Translations under genes and position numbers: made by a program
Notes under the pieces: generated by a model
The model's database searches: none
Seen by the model: only the letters and a program-made list of their open reading frames with translations
What the model was told of the DNA's origin: nothing
Assembly: GCA_038049695.1 (NCBI GenBank)
Contig: CP142461.1
Coordinates: 25,055,001 to 25,119,000, forward strand
From: Cinnamomum chago
Lineage: Eukaryota > Streptophyta > Magnoliopsida > Laurales > Lauraceae
DNA length: 64,000 bases
Direction: 5' to 3'
Shown: positions 11,201 through 21,372 of the stretch, one piece after another
Layout of the letters: each line of letters starts with the position of its first letter
Numbering within the stretch: the first letter of the stretch is position 1

Positions 11201-11844
11201 GGTGTCGACCCAAACCATATGGGGAATCTTATTCAGGTTATATCATCAATGGTAATCAATTCCACACAAGATATGTTAAAAATTGCACACAGAATTCTGG
11301 TGTTTCTCTTGAAGCAGAGACAATGTGTCGATCAAGCGCAAGAGATACCTCACATGTTAGCGGGAATATTGTGTTCTATGGTGTTATAAGAGATATAATT
11401 TTGTTAGACTATCACAAGTTTAAACTCCCGATCTTTCATTGTGATTGGGCAAATATAGGAAGTGGTGTCAAAGTTGAAGAGTGTTTCACATTAGTTAACC
11501 TTCATCAAGGCCAGCATCAATTTGAGAACGATCCGTTTATATTTGCCTCACAAGCAAACCAAGTCTTTTATTCTAGACATGATGATACTTCAAATTGGTA
11601 TGTGGTGTTAAAAGCACCACGAAGAGGAGTTTCTGAGTCTGACACTAATGGGAATGATCGTATACCATTTGCTCCATTAGATGTCTCCAATCTTACTCTT
11701 GAGGACAAAGATTATGAAAGACATGACTATGAGGTCATGGATGAGTTGGTACTGTTATTAACATTAATTTGATACTTTTGTCATGTCTTGAGTTAGATAC
11801 TGATATTAAACACTAAATTGGCTATGCAGGTTCAACCATCTTAA
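8299..11844 (+). pseudogene. CACTA transposase gene, TNP2 type, decayed
   Basis: This would cut and join the CACTA element in the nucleus. Exon 1 (to 9879) holds the transposase-associated zinc-binding domain (IQCPCIRCLN, about 8396-8430) and most of the tnp2 domain, including ACENDCCLF and WTINDFPAYGNLSG. Exon 2 (9953-10581) has LDVMHVEKNICESLIGTLL, then the first part of DUF4218 (FPPSFFDIMVHL, FRWMYPFER). Exon 3 (10669-10953) finishes DUF4218. Exon 4 (11046 to about 11748) carries DUF4216 (GVIRDIILLDYHKF, FHCDWANI). A tiny last exon may be 11830-11844. Intron borders are GT-AG and keep phase. I see no good start codon, so the N-terminus is missing or diverged. Six in-frame stops break it: TAG 8626, TAA 8782, TGA 8968, TGA 9115, TAG 10418 and TGA 11065. 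There is no obvious frameshift. Confidence 0.9.
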
Positions 11845-13316
11845 ATCATGGGTGTTGTTGGTGAGGTAAGCATCGTTTGTAGATTTGGATTCATTTGAAT
11901 TTAATTATACAGCCTAGGAGGAGTGTGAGAGAGACAAAATTTTAAGTCTTTTTCTTTCAATATATATATAAGATATTGACATATATGTTTATTTTACTTT
12001 GACAATTTAGAGTGCAATTTGCATGTAATTTTCCTTGGTGTTATTTTTAATTTATTGATATAATATTTTATACATTCTTCTGAAACCTATGGATAGTCCA
12101 ATAGCAATTTCACCTTTATTCTATGTTCTTCTGAAATGCAATGTGAGCCAACAGCTTTCCAAACATCCCGCTCAAATTCAGCCATTGGCAAGCATTTCCG
12201 TTTTCGTATCATCTCCATCGATAGTACATCTTCAAGCCTCTTCCTGGAGAGAGAGCAAGGGGAAGAAGAAAATTTAGCAAACTCTATCCCTATCATGTGC
12301 TTCTTTGTACAAATAGCACTTGAACATAACCAACATAACTCACTTCCCAAGGTAGCTTAATATTAGAAATAACTTTCTAAATTCAAATTCTTTCAATGCA
12401 AGCATTTGTGGACTTGCTATCTGTGTTTGGGGCTTTTTAGGACTTGATCTAGATGAGCCGGATTCATCTGCATCATGGAAAACACTGAATGATCAACACT
12501 TGGACAGCAAAGGAAATTTCAGAAACTTCATACAGTACTAAAACTCAAAACTTAGACCACCACTCTGAATTAGTTAACTGCACATCTTAAAAGCCTTTGT
12601 TTCTCTCTCTCAAGGAATTAATTGAAATGTGTGAGGAGTGAAATTGATCAATAATGTGGTGTTTTTGCTAATCTCTTTTGTTTGCTTTGCATGGCCTTTT
12701 GATGTAAAGAGATTAATAATTATAATGGAGGTCCAGTACTTTTCTCTTTCATGGGAGCATGACCCAATACTCTCTTTCTTGATTTTTGAAAAAGAAAAAA
12801 CAGGGCATAGTCTGATATCAGATGACCAGAAGCAGGTACCAGGAGAGACAAAGGAAAAAAGCCATGTAAAATTCTAGCAAAACTAAAAATGGAATTTCAG
12901 AATAACAGCAAACCATAATGGTGAAGAAGTGTGAAAGGACGTATGCAACTAGATAGAAAGGAACAAAGAATGGGATAAAAGTATAAATTATAATAAGTGT
13001 TGTGGGCCAAATATCAGATTAAGAAAGGTCCCTCTCTACAATTTCTCTCTCTTTCTCTGCATGAATAGGTGGGTTTAGTGCATATCCATTTACAGTGATA
13101 TGTCAAGGAAAAAAGTTATTTTAGACAAAAACAAGGTTGATTAGTTTATTGAGATATAATTTATTGTGAAATATTTTCAGCATTTCTAGTACAGCAACAT
13201 AGTTGATTGTACTGTAACATAATTTATGGACAGTAAATGGGATGATAAGGTCTGCATTGTCAGAGATATATAACTTGGTTTGTTGATTAGTTTGTTTCTA
13301 AAGTTAATTCCTTAAT
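11845..13316. other. Spacer between the two CACTA genes
   Basis: AT-rich DNA with no convincing gene. It may contain the 5' end of the second transposon gene: ATGGGTGTTGTTGGTGAG followed by GTAAGC at about 11849-11872 would make a small first coding exon, but nothing independent supports this. A possible minus-strand coding fragment at 12087-12350 is listed separately. A long pyrimidine-rich tract at 13032-13060 and no other structure were noted. Confidence 0.5.
12087..12350 (-). pseudogene. Possible captured terminal exon of unknown gene, minus strand
   Basis: On the minus strand a polypyrimidine tract and CAG acceptor at about 12242-12260 is followed by an open frame. It reads RLEDVLSMEMIRKRKCLPMA, then a segment ending in KLLLDYP and a stop. 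The composition (charged and hydrophobic residues mixed, Met-rich, few low-complexity runs) looks more like real protein than a shadow frame, and the strand is opposite to both CACTA genes. I do not recognise the family. CACTA elements often carry host exons, so capture is possible, but chance is not excluded. Confidence 0.22.
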
Positions 13317-13721
13317 GTGAAGTGTTCGAAGAAGAGAGCAAAGCGTGGAAACAAGCAAAACAAACATGCAACAGCTGTAGCCATTCAAGATGAGAATCAA
13401 CATTTTCGGATGTCGGATGGAGATTCTAATTCTCTAACTGCTGAAGTTCCTAATGTCCCAGATGTTCAAGGTGAGAATAATCCTAATGCTACAAATAGAA
13501 AACCCAGAGGAAAGGCACAAGTTTTGTGTTTTACCAAGGGAAAAGGAAAGGGAGCTCGTCTTGAAGTTGAGTTCAATGAAATGGACCAGCCGATTAGAAA
13601 GAATGCAGCAATTTTTTCTTCTTTCCTTGGAATCACAGCAAGAGAGTTAATACCAGTGACACTTGAGAAATGGAGTGACCTTACAGCTGAGTTTATCGCA
13701 CAAATATGGGAGCACATAATG
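13317..13721 (+). CDS. TNPA-like exon a
   Basis: Open frame starting KCSKKRAKRGNKQNK (basic, nuclear-signal-like), then an acidic/polar linker and RKPRGKAQVLCFTKGKGKG, then FSSFLGITARELIPV and LTAEFIAQIWEHIM. The donor is GTATAT at 13722. A 32-bp tandem duplication (about 13705-13768) repeats the exon end together with its donor. The first donor joins in frame to the next exon. The second lies beyond an in-frame stop. The first in-frame ATG is near 13408, so the true start is uncertain. Confidence 0.7.
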
Positions 13722-13815
13722 GTATATTTCTACAAGTATGGGAGCACATAATGGTATATTTCTACATAATGGTTTAAATCTATTTCTAATGCAATTTTTA
13801 ATTTTTTTTTTGTAG

Positions 13816-13918
13816 CAAAAGTTCAGTTTTGCTGAATGTTATAAAAAGTATACATTTGCAAAGCTACGAAGGCATTGGAGAGATCATCGAAACTTGCTGA
13901 TAAAGGAAGTGTTGGACC
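13816..13918 (+). CDS. TNPA-like exon b, left part (continues at 29190)
   Basis: Follows a T-rich acceptor ending GTAG. It encodes FSFAECYKKYTFAKLRRHWR and the start of the next helix, breaking off at GTG TTG GAC C where element B is inserted. The last five bases (GGACC) are the left target duplication of B. The reading frame resumes without change after the right duplication at 29189. Confidence 0.8.
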
Positions 13919-14088
13919 TGAAGGTTTATGCATTACAGATCTGAATGTTGACTGCCATGGCTGTTTTTGGTTTTTCAAGTTTTAAAACAAGAAACCCAGA
14001 TCTGATTTTCCAGCCATGAAAACATGCATAGAAATCTATGAAATCATGATCAACATGTGTCTAAAGAAAAGAGAAGATAGAGGACTAT

Positions 14089-16630
14089 TGTCACGCCCCC
14101 GAACCGAAACCTCGGGGGCGGGAAATGGGATTAAGCATAAATGTATTTTACTTCTCCCAGGATCCGCGTGTGTGAAGACAACACATTCTGAATATTTTGC
14201 GGAAGCATTTGTGGCGTTGCGACCCGAAGTCCGTGGCCATCGGATTCCGCGTCGCACTCAACCTTTAGCACATAGCTAGTATATCAAGTATCATCTCAGA
14301 CTGGAGTAAACATCACAATAAATTACAGAGCTGACAGTAACAGGATATTACATTCCCAAATATGTTCAAGTTACAATTATCAATGTACATTAATTAAGAA
14401 TCCCAAGAAAAAGGCTAATAAAAGCCATACAACAATAAGCTATAAACTACTACCCAAATGTGACGTAGCTCCGATGTCAAGCTCAATGTCTACATGACAT
14501 AGCCGACAAAACAACCTGCAAGGCATGGCTCCACAGCCAACAAAACACTCAACTCGGGGCGAAGAAATCTGAACCTGAGTACCAAAAGTAGTGGGTCAGA
14601 CACGACGGTCTGGCAGGTGGATGAAAAGATAACAAATATACTAAAGAATAAAACATATAATAAATCATGCTAATCGATCAAATGCTGCATATAATTAAAC
14701 GGGTGCAAAGTCGGGAATCTCGGGGAAACCTGTATTCATTTCAAGCATGGGTAAAACATGAATATCTAATAAAACATGTGTTCATCTACATCATCTATAA
14801 TCATAGATTTTTGACAATCGGGTGTTCGTCTAAAACATGTATAAATATAGCGGTATGGCCAAAACAACGTTCATTTGAAAGTTAGGTAAAAACATAAGTA
14901 TATAACAACCAGGTATTCATAGCAGTCTGGCAAAACCAATGTCCATTTGAAACCTATGTAGAAGTATGGATATTTAATAAATCGGGTATCGTTTAAAACA
15001 GGTGTAACCAAGGAAATCTGACAAGACTAATGTTCATTTAAACCTATTCCAAAGTATGTATATTTAAACAAATCGGGTATCATGTAAAATAGGTATAAAC
15101 ATAGGAATCTGGCAAAACAAGTGTCATTTGAAACCTATTTCAAAGCATGGGTATTTAACAATTCGGGTATTCATTTAAAAACAGGTATAAACATAGATAT
15201 CTGACAAACCAAATGTCCTTTAAAACAAGGCACGGATATTTAACAATTCGAGTATTCCTTTAAAACACGTGTAATCATATAAATCTAGCAAAATCATTGA
15301 TCGTATGGAACATATGTAAAAGCACGGGTATTCACCCAACCGGCATTCATGTAAAACATGTACGGGTGCAAAGGACATAAAACAATATAATAGCGACTGA
15401 ATTTACAATAGAGAGCATTAACACTTATCTAAATAACAACTTTCATAAAAGCAATGAATCATTTATCTGAAAACAAGTAAGCAATATAAACCATGTCGGG
15501 TGTCCAAGGAATCGGGAACTGGCAAGATGGCAATCACAAGAAGCTAAGTCCTCTATCACCGAAGTGACAAGAGCGGGACGTTGGTCTCAGTCACACAAGG
15601 TGAGGAGACTCAACGTAAATCATATATACAATAATAAATATACGGGAACGGGAACGGGACCACGGTAGCGAACCGGGTATCGGGACGGGACCACGGTAAT
15701 AACCGGGTATCGGGATCCAAACTGCAGCTGGCGGGACGGGAGAGGGATTTCCAAGTCGGTGGATCAAACCGACAAGGTATCCAAGCTTAGTGATGCCGAC
15801 TCATAGGTCAAAACCAATCGAGACATATGCAAGTAAATCAAGTACAGTAAGTAAACGGGTAAAACGGGGGTGCTCAAGGGCACACTGTCACTTCATATCG
15901 GGCAATACATTCGGGACAAATAACTGTTACTAGTGTAACTTCAATGCTTTCGGGGAAACAAGTAAATCAAGTACAATAAATAAACGGGTAAAACGGGGGT
16001 GCTCAAAGGCACACGGTCATATCATGTGATGCAATGCACTTCGGGACAAATGACTGTTACTAGAGTAACTCCAATGCTTTCGGGAAAACCAGTCATGTAA
16101 TGCAAATCTCGGGGAAAGAGGTGAAACAATGAACTATAACAATTTCGGGAAAAGTATTAATTTCAAGATCTATTTAAGTGAATAGGGGTCCCGTATGTCG
16201 ATTATAATCATTACTTGGTACTCCTTGAGTTTGAAGACATTCCGGGCTCCTTATGCACTTTTACTATTTTAAAATCTTAACTTGAGCTTATGGGTAGTTC
16301 TAGATGTTACAATAGCAAGAATCGAGATTATCAACGGTCCATCCTAGGCATGACATTAATCCGGAAACATCGAGCAACCTATTCAGTCACCGAGAGGAAT
16401 GGAATTCGCGATAACCAAGGGAAGGACTTGCGTTTAGATATAAAGAAGATATCGCGTCGTTCCATCCTGTTCAAGATTGAAATGGGTTGAACTTCGATGC
16501 ATCCGAACCAACCGTGACGAGCATCGGCTCCAGACGCTCTCACATATGGTCGAGTGAGTCTGAGGAGGTTAGCCAAGGTCCACAAGGAAAAATAAACCTC
16601 AAAACCCACTGGACTCAAACTGAGTCCTCC
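14089..16630 (+). mobile_element. G1: partial G-family LTR inserted in the B left LTR
   Basis: Starts TGTCACGCCCCCGAACC after ACTAT in the B LTR and matches G4 (34948 onward) along its whole length. It contains the GACGGTCTGGCAGGT block, a series of degenerate ~85-100-bp repeats (about 14800-15300; ATCGGGTATTCATTTAAAACAGGTATAAAC type) and a short minisatellite around CGGGACCACGGTAATAACCG (15656-15715). It is only part of the family's LTR: the palindrome cluster and the usual end are not present, and it abuts a B primer-site edge at 16631. Orientation is arbitrary, as no internal region is known here. Confidence 0.8.
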
Positions 16631-16719
16631 GATATCACATGGAGAGGCTCTGATACCACTGACGGTTTATGATATCATGATCTGAATGTGTCTAAAGAAA
16701 AGAGAAGATAGAGGACTAT
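16631..16719 (-). other. Extra copy of B's primer-binding-site edge and LTR start
   Basis: GATATCACATGGAGAGGCTC, then the complement of TGGTATCAGAGC (16647-16658) and TGACGGTTTATG, matches 27141-27181, the junction of B's leader and 5' LTR. After that the sequence returns to LTR shared with 14049-14088. A primer-site edge inside what otherwise reads as the 3' LTR implies that a second B unit once lay here. Confidence 0.75.
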
Positions 16720-18342
16720 CACCTTGATGATTTGAATGCCTCAAAACTCTGAAAAGAAAGACTTCAAAGGACTGATATCAGCGTGCAACCAACAATACAG
16801 GTGCAGGAATTTGTTGCAGGAATTTCTCCTTTGATCTTCTCTTCTATTCCACTTCCCAGTCTAATTGGTCTTGATGGTGGGATCAAACTATGGAATCCTA
16901 AGAAGGGTTTTCAGAATTACTCTTTGTGGAACAAGACCTGAACCTGATCTCCACTCTTCAATCTATGAAGAAGAAGATGCAATGGGCTGGGCGTGAATGC
17001 CTCTCACTTGTCTTGGGCGGCCAATGGGGTTTCTTAATAGTTGCAAGCCTAGGGTAGAATTCCAGCCACTTGGTTTCTTCTTATGTGTTTCACGCCCAAA
17101 GGAGTCTCCCTTATATTTATAAAGATTAGATTCCTTTAAGGAATCCTCTTTCTAATAGGAATGACAATCCCTAAAAAAAAATAGCAACCAACCACCTTTA
17201 GTTGTGCAACCCTTTCTAATTAAAGACACTAAAATTTAGTAACTTTAATTATAGGAATCCTTACCCAAAAAGGAGTTGTTCCTTCCAAGTAAAGATACCT
17301 GGTCATACTTGGAAACCTCACACAAGTGGCTCCCCTTATGGCTGGCCCACAAGATTGATAAACACACCATGGCCCACTAGTTAATAATTTTGCTAGAGTT
17401 AAATTCATGTATGCCATAAAAAAAGCCTATTTGAATTTAAACTCAAAATTATTCTTCCACATAATTAATTCAACCACATATCATTTAATTAAATTAGGAA
17501 ACCATGCCAATATAGGAAAGTGGCTAGAAGAGGGACCAAAAGACATATTTGCCCTTGGCTCCCAAAATGACCAAAATGTCCATGCTAACCCCATAGCAAC
17601 ATTAAGATCGTTTTAACCCTAACTCATTCCACTAGAGAGTTATGGTTGCACTCCAGGGACAAATATGAAATTGCAAATAAAGCTCATCATAAATAGACGA
17701 TTGTCTTTGACCTACCAAGTACAATGACCACAATGCCCCTCTATGTAACATCCATAATCAAGTAGGTTAACCGATGTACTATCTACCTTCTTGATTACAT
17801 CTTATCCTTAGAACTTCATACCCTTGACTTAATCATCATCCGGATATCATTCTCTTGATCCAGGGAGCGACCCACAAGTTCAATATCCATATGGAACATC
17901 CATATACTAAGATCTTAGATTCTGATGATTAATCGGATAATTCTAAGGGGACGATCATTCCATCATATGATGGCATAGATTCCATATTGCATTTGCACGT
18001 CCCAACTAATCAAGCCCGAGCACCCAAAACACAGAGTTGTTGACCCATGAACAGGATCTCACCCATAGTGAATTAAAGCACAAGAACTTGACTTCGTCAG
18101 TTCATCCACAAATGCTCAAGATTAAGAGCACTGGTCACTCAGTAGGAGAGGAGAGTTGATCTCTCTCTGTGATAGTACTATTTTAGAGATCACACCTACA
18201 AGTGGTCCTGTTCAATGCATGACACATGCACTAATGAGATAAATCCGGAAAGACCTCCGTGACTAAGGTAAGTCACCCTGAATACAGGAGAGTATCTCAT
18301 TATAACTTATACCAAGATGAAGTGCCCAACTCCATCTCTCAG

Positions 18343-21132
18343 TGTCGTGACCCCGGAACGGATCCCCGGGCCCGCGACGCGATTGGTGATGATTACTACT
18401 ATTGAAGATTTTGTTTTCCCACAGGTTCCCGCGGTGAGGATTCCCAAAGACACGCGGAATCTGACTCACACGTACACGATTGTGGAAGCGTGTAGCAAAA
18501 CACATCACGATAAGCACAATCAAATCTTTAAGTGCTATAACATTTAATACCAAGACATAGCATCAAAGAAAAGAGTTATCAAGGCATTCCCAAACATAGT
18601 TCAAGTTATAAGTTTAACACGAAAGTAAGTTAAGTTTAGTACAACCCATAAGAGACCAATAACGGTCAATACAATCTCAAAATAACCAAAAGAAACCCCA
18701 AGACTAAAGGTGACGAAACTCGAGAACCAGCCCGACATCTAGATGACATCGTCGGGCTGCCACTCTCTCACGGGAGTTGGCTCACCAGCCTCCTCCTGAC
18801 GCTCCTCCTCAAAGGCAACGTCTCCTGTACCTGGGCACCAACAAACAAGGGTCAAACACGACGGTTTGGCAGGTAATCAATGTAGGCATGAACATGAACA
18901 ATAACATTTAGAGAAAACATGTAAGCAAATCTTTGGTATGAAGTACTATCAAAGCTGAGATACCAAAACGAACTAGCATGAGTACATAATATATCATGAA
19001 TAGTTACAATCCACAAAGAGCCCATCCTTTCTCTATCATTTATATAATGAAAAGAGCAAGCACGCACGACAAACACGATATACATAATATAAGCACGACA
19101 CGATTTCCCACAAAGACGGGAATTCCAGCCGCGGAACCGGACACGCACGATGTGTAATAAATACACGACTAGTCTGCAGACAGTCCACATGTTTAAAGAC
19201 CCCCAGACAGTGGATCAAACCGAAAGGGCAGTCTAAGCTCAGTGGTGTTTACTTAATTCATGAATGCACAAAACACGTGAAACACGATCAAAGCATGTCG
19301 AGATAAAAAGGGGGAAATCACTTATCAAAACACGACGAACACGACTAGCAAGAGGCATAATAATTATGCATAACACGCTTAGGAAGTGATCCCCTTTTTC
19401 TTGAAACAAAACTTCAAAACAAGCTTATACTTGAAACTAAAAACAAGTGCACGTTTATACTTATCGTACCAAGACGGAAGTTCAAATACAAAATCTGACA
19501 AGCATGTGCTAAGGCTACTAATTGACTTTTGTGTAATTGAAACCCCAAACGTCAGAAAATACAAGAATTGGTGTCCCCGAAGTTGGGTTTCATTTCGAAG
19601 TTCCATTTACACAATGTCAAGTTAAAACCCTTAACATAGTCTAGTTTTCAACCCTCAAGAAAATACACAAAAATGGGAAAAAACTCATCTTCCTGAATCT
19701 GGCAGGTTCACTCGAGCGGACCTGCCACGTTGATGACACTTCGCTCGAGCGAGACCGTTCGTTCGAGCGAACATTACAAGGCGTAGACCGTTCGCTCGAG
19801 CGAATGTTGGCTCGAGCGGATAATAAAATGCGTTCGAACGAACGACTCTCTGCCTCGTTCCATAGCAGACAGTAGCTTGTTCGCTCGAGCGGACCCAGGG
19901 GTCGCTCGAGCGAACAGGCTGCTGCCTGAGCTCGTTGAGTACAGAAATCTCCTTTCCTTTGCACATCTTTCACTACATTCTTCTCCTTCTTCTCATCCAT
20001 CAACCACATATCATCCCTTGAGCCTTCATGCTCACCAAGGGTTCATTTATCACCATTTCACATCCAAATCAAAAGAAAACATAAACATGAAGCTTATAAA
20101 CAAGATAAATGCACAATTTCTAAAATACAATGAAATCCAAATACACATGCATCATTCCTATATAGATCACTTGCCTTGACCAAAGCTAACAATACTCTTC
20201 TTCAAGCACTTCCTCAAGCTAATCCCACACTATAAGAAAAACCAAGAAAACACACAAAACTCACTCAAGCTTGAAAACAAGAAACCCATTTTACAAATAG
20301 GGTTTGTAAACAAGAAAACACAATCTTAAGGAGCTAAAAAGACTTTATGGAAAACATGGCTTGAAGCTCTTACCTAGAGAAAGTCAAACAAGAGAGATGG
20401 AAGAGAATGGAGAGCTTTCCCAACTTGAAACCTTAAGAAAATTGTATCAATGGAGAGCTTGCAAGGAGATGAAGAAAATGGTAGTCTTAGAATCTTCTTT
20501 GGAGCTCTCTAGCTAGATCAAACAAGATGGGGAAGATGGAGAGAAAAAGAGACTCTTCCTTGCCCTAGGTTAAGAAGTTGCAGGATTTGGGGGAAATGAA
20601 TGGAATGAGAGGGAGAAGAGACTTAAGTGAAGACAATGGGCCCCCATTTGACTTGAACTTTGAAACGGCCAAAACATGATCTTATGGACCTCGGATGACT
20701 TCGACGAAGAAGAATAAAACGATCGTCGAAATATCTAGTTTCCAAAAAGTATATTTTTGACATGGTTTTGAGATCTCGAAAATTGTGTCCAGATTTGTGC
20801 AAGAAAGACAACTTTACCCTCTTTGGGCCAAAACATGGGTTTTTGGGCTTCAAACACGAATGGCCTTAAAATGAAAGTTGTAACACATAAAAAGATCATT
20901 CAAATGAAATCAAAATCACACTCACACGGAAAACGACACGATCTTCCCAAGCTTACTCGTGCACCCAGGCCTTCCTGAGTGTGTCTGACTAATACTAAAC
21001 GTTCTCAAAATTCCCAAAGCTATGTCCAAGACTAAACTAATCACTTCAAACCCAACAACAACTAAACCCACTTAGGACCTAAACACACACTAATCGCACA
21101 CTAATCGAACTGGTCTGGGTTGGGGTCTAACA
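18343..21132 (+). mobile_element. G2: solo LTR of family G, TSD CTCAG/CTTAG
   Basis: A 2790-bp unit, TGTCGTGACCCCGGAACGG ... GGGTCTAACA, inside the B left LTR, flanked by CTCAG (18338-18342) and CTTAG (21133-21137, one mismatch). The uninterrupted B LTR at 28960-28975 reads CTCAGTTATG, confirming the empty site. It has no internal region. It shares the GTCAAACACGACGGTTTGGCAGGT block, the TCTAGTTTCCAAAAAGTATAT block and the TCGA palindrome cluster (19708-19917) with G3 and G4. The termini are imperfect inverted repeats. The class is probably Ty3-type LTR retroelement, judged only by LTR style. Confidence 0.85.
19708..19917. repeat. G2 palindrome cluster, TTCGCTCGAGCGAA type
   Basis: About seven copies of the dyad (GT)TCGCTCGAGCGA(AC) and variants (CGTTCGAGCG, CGTTCGAACGAACG, GCTCGAGCGGA) in 210 bp. 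They occur in the same part of the LTR as in G4 and G3. This is the densest CpG stretch in the element. Confidence 0.8.
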
Positions 21133-21372
21133 CTTAGTTATGAACAATTTTATTGTTTCAAGTGTCCATGACTTAGACCTTACTGTGCGTAGCCACTACA
21201 CACCTGAGTCATTTACTAGAAAACAATGGGCCTTACACAACCATACATATACACAAGTATAAAGAGAAAGATGTCATTCCATTAAATAACCAATAAATAT
21301 CCAGTAACAGAGATGTGAGTGCAGTCAGTGGGCTTTAGGGCATACACCAATCCCAACAATCTCCCACTTGCA

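Larger units (their letters stand above)
13919..21358 (-). repeat. B left LTR (3' LTR), interrupted
   Basis: LTR segments at 13919-14088, 16720-18342 and 21138-21358 match the right LTR in order and orientation. The intervening DNA is G1 plus a duplicated B edge, and G2. The middle segment is almost identical to the right LTR (I see one difference in about 1.6 kb), while the 221-bp end segment shows about four. Confidence 0.88.
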
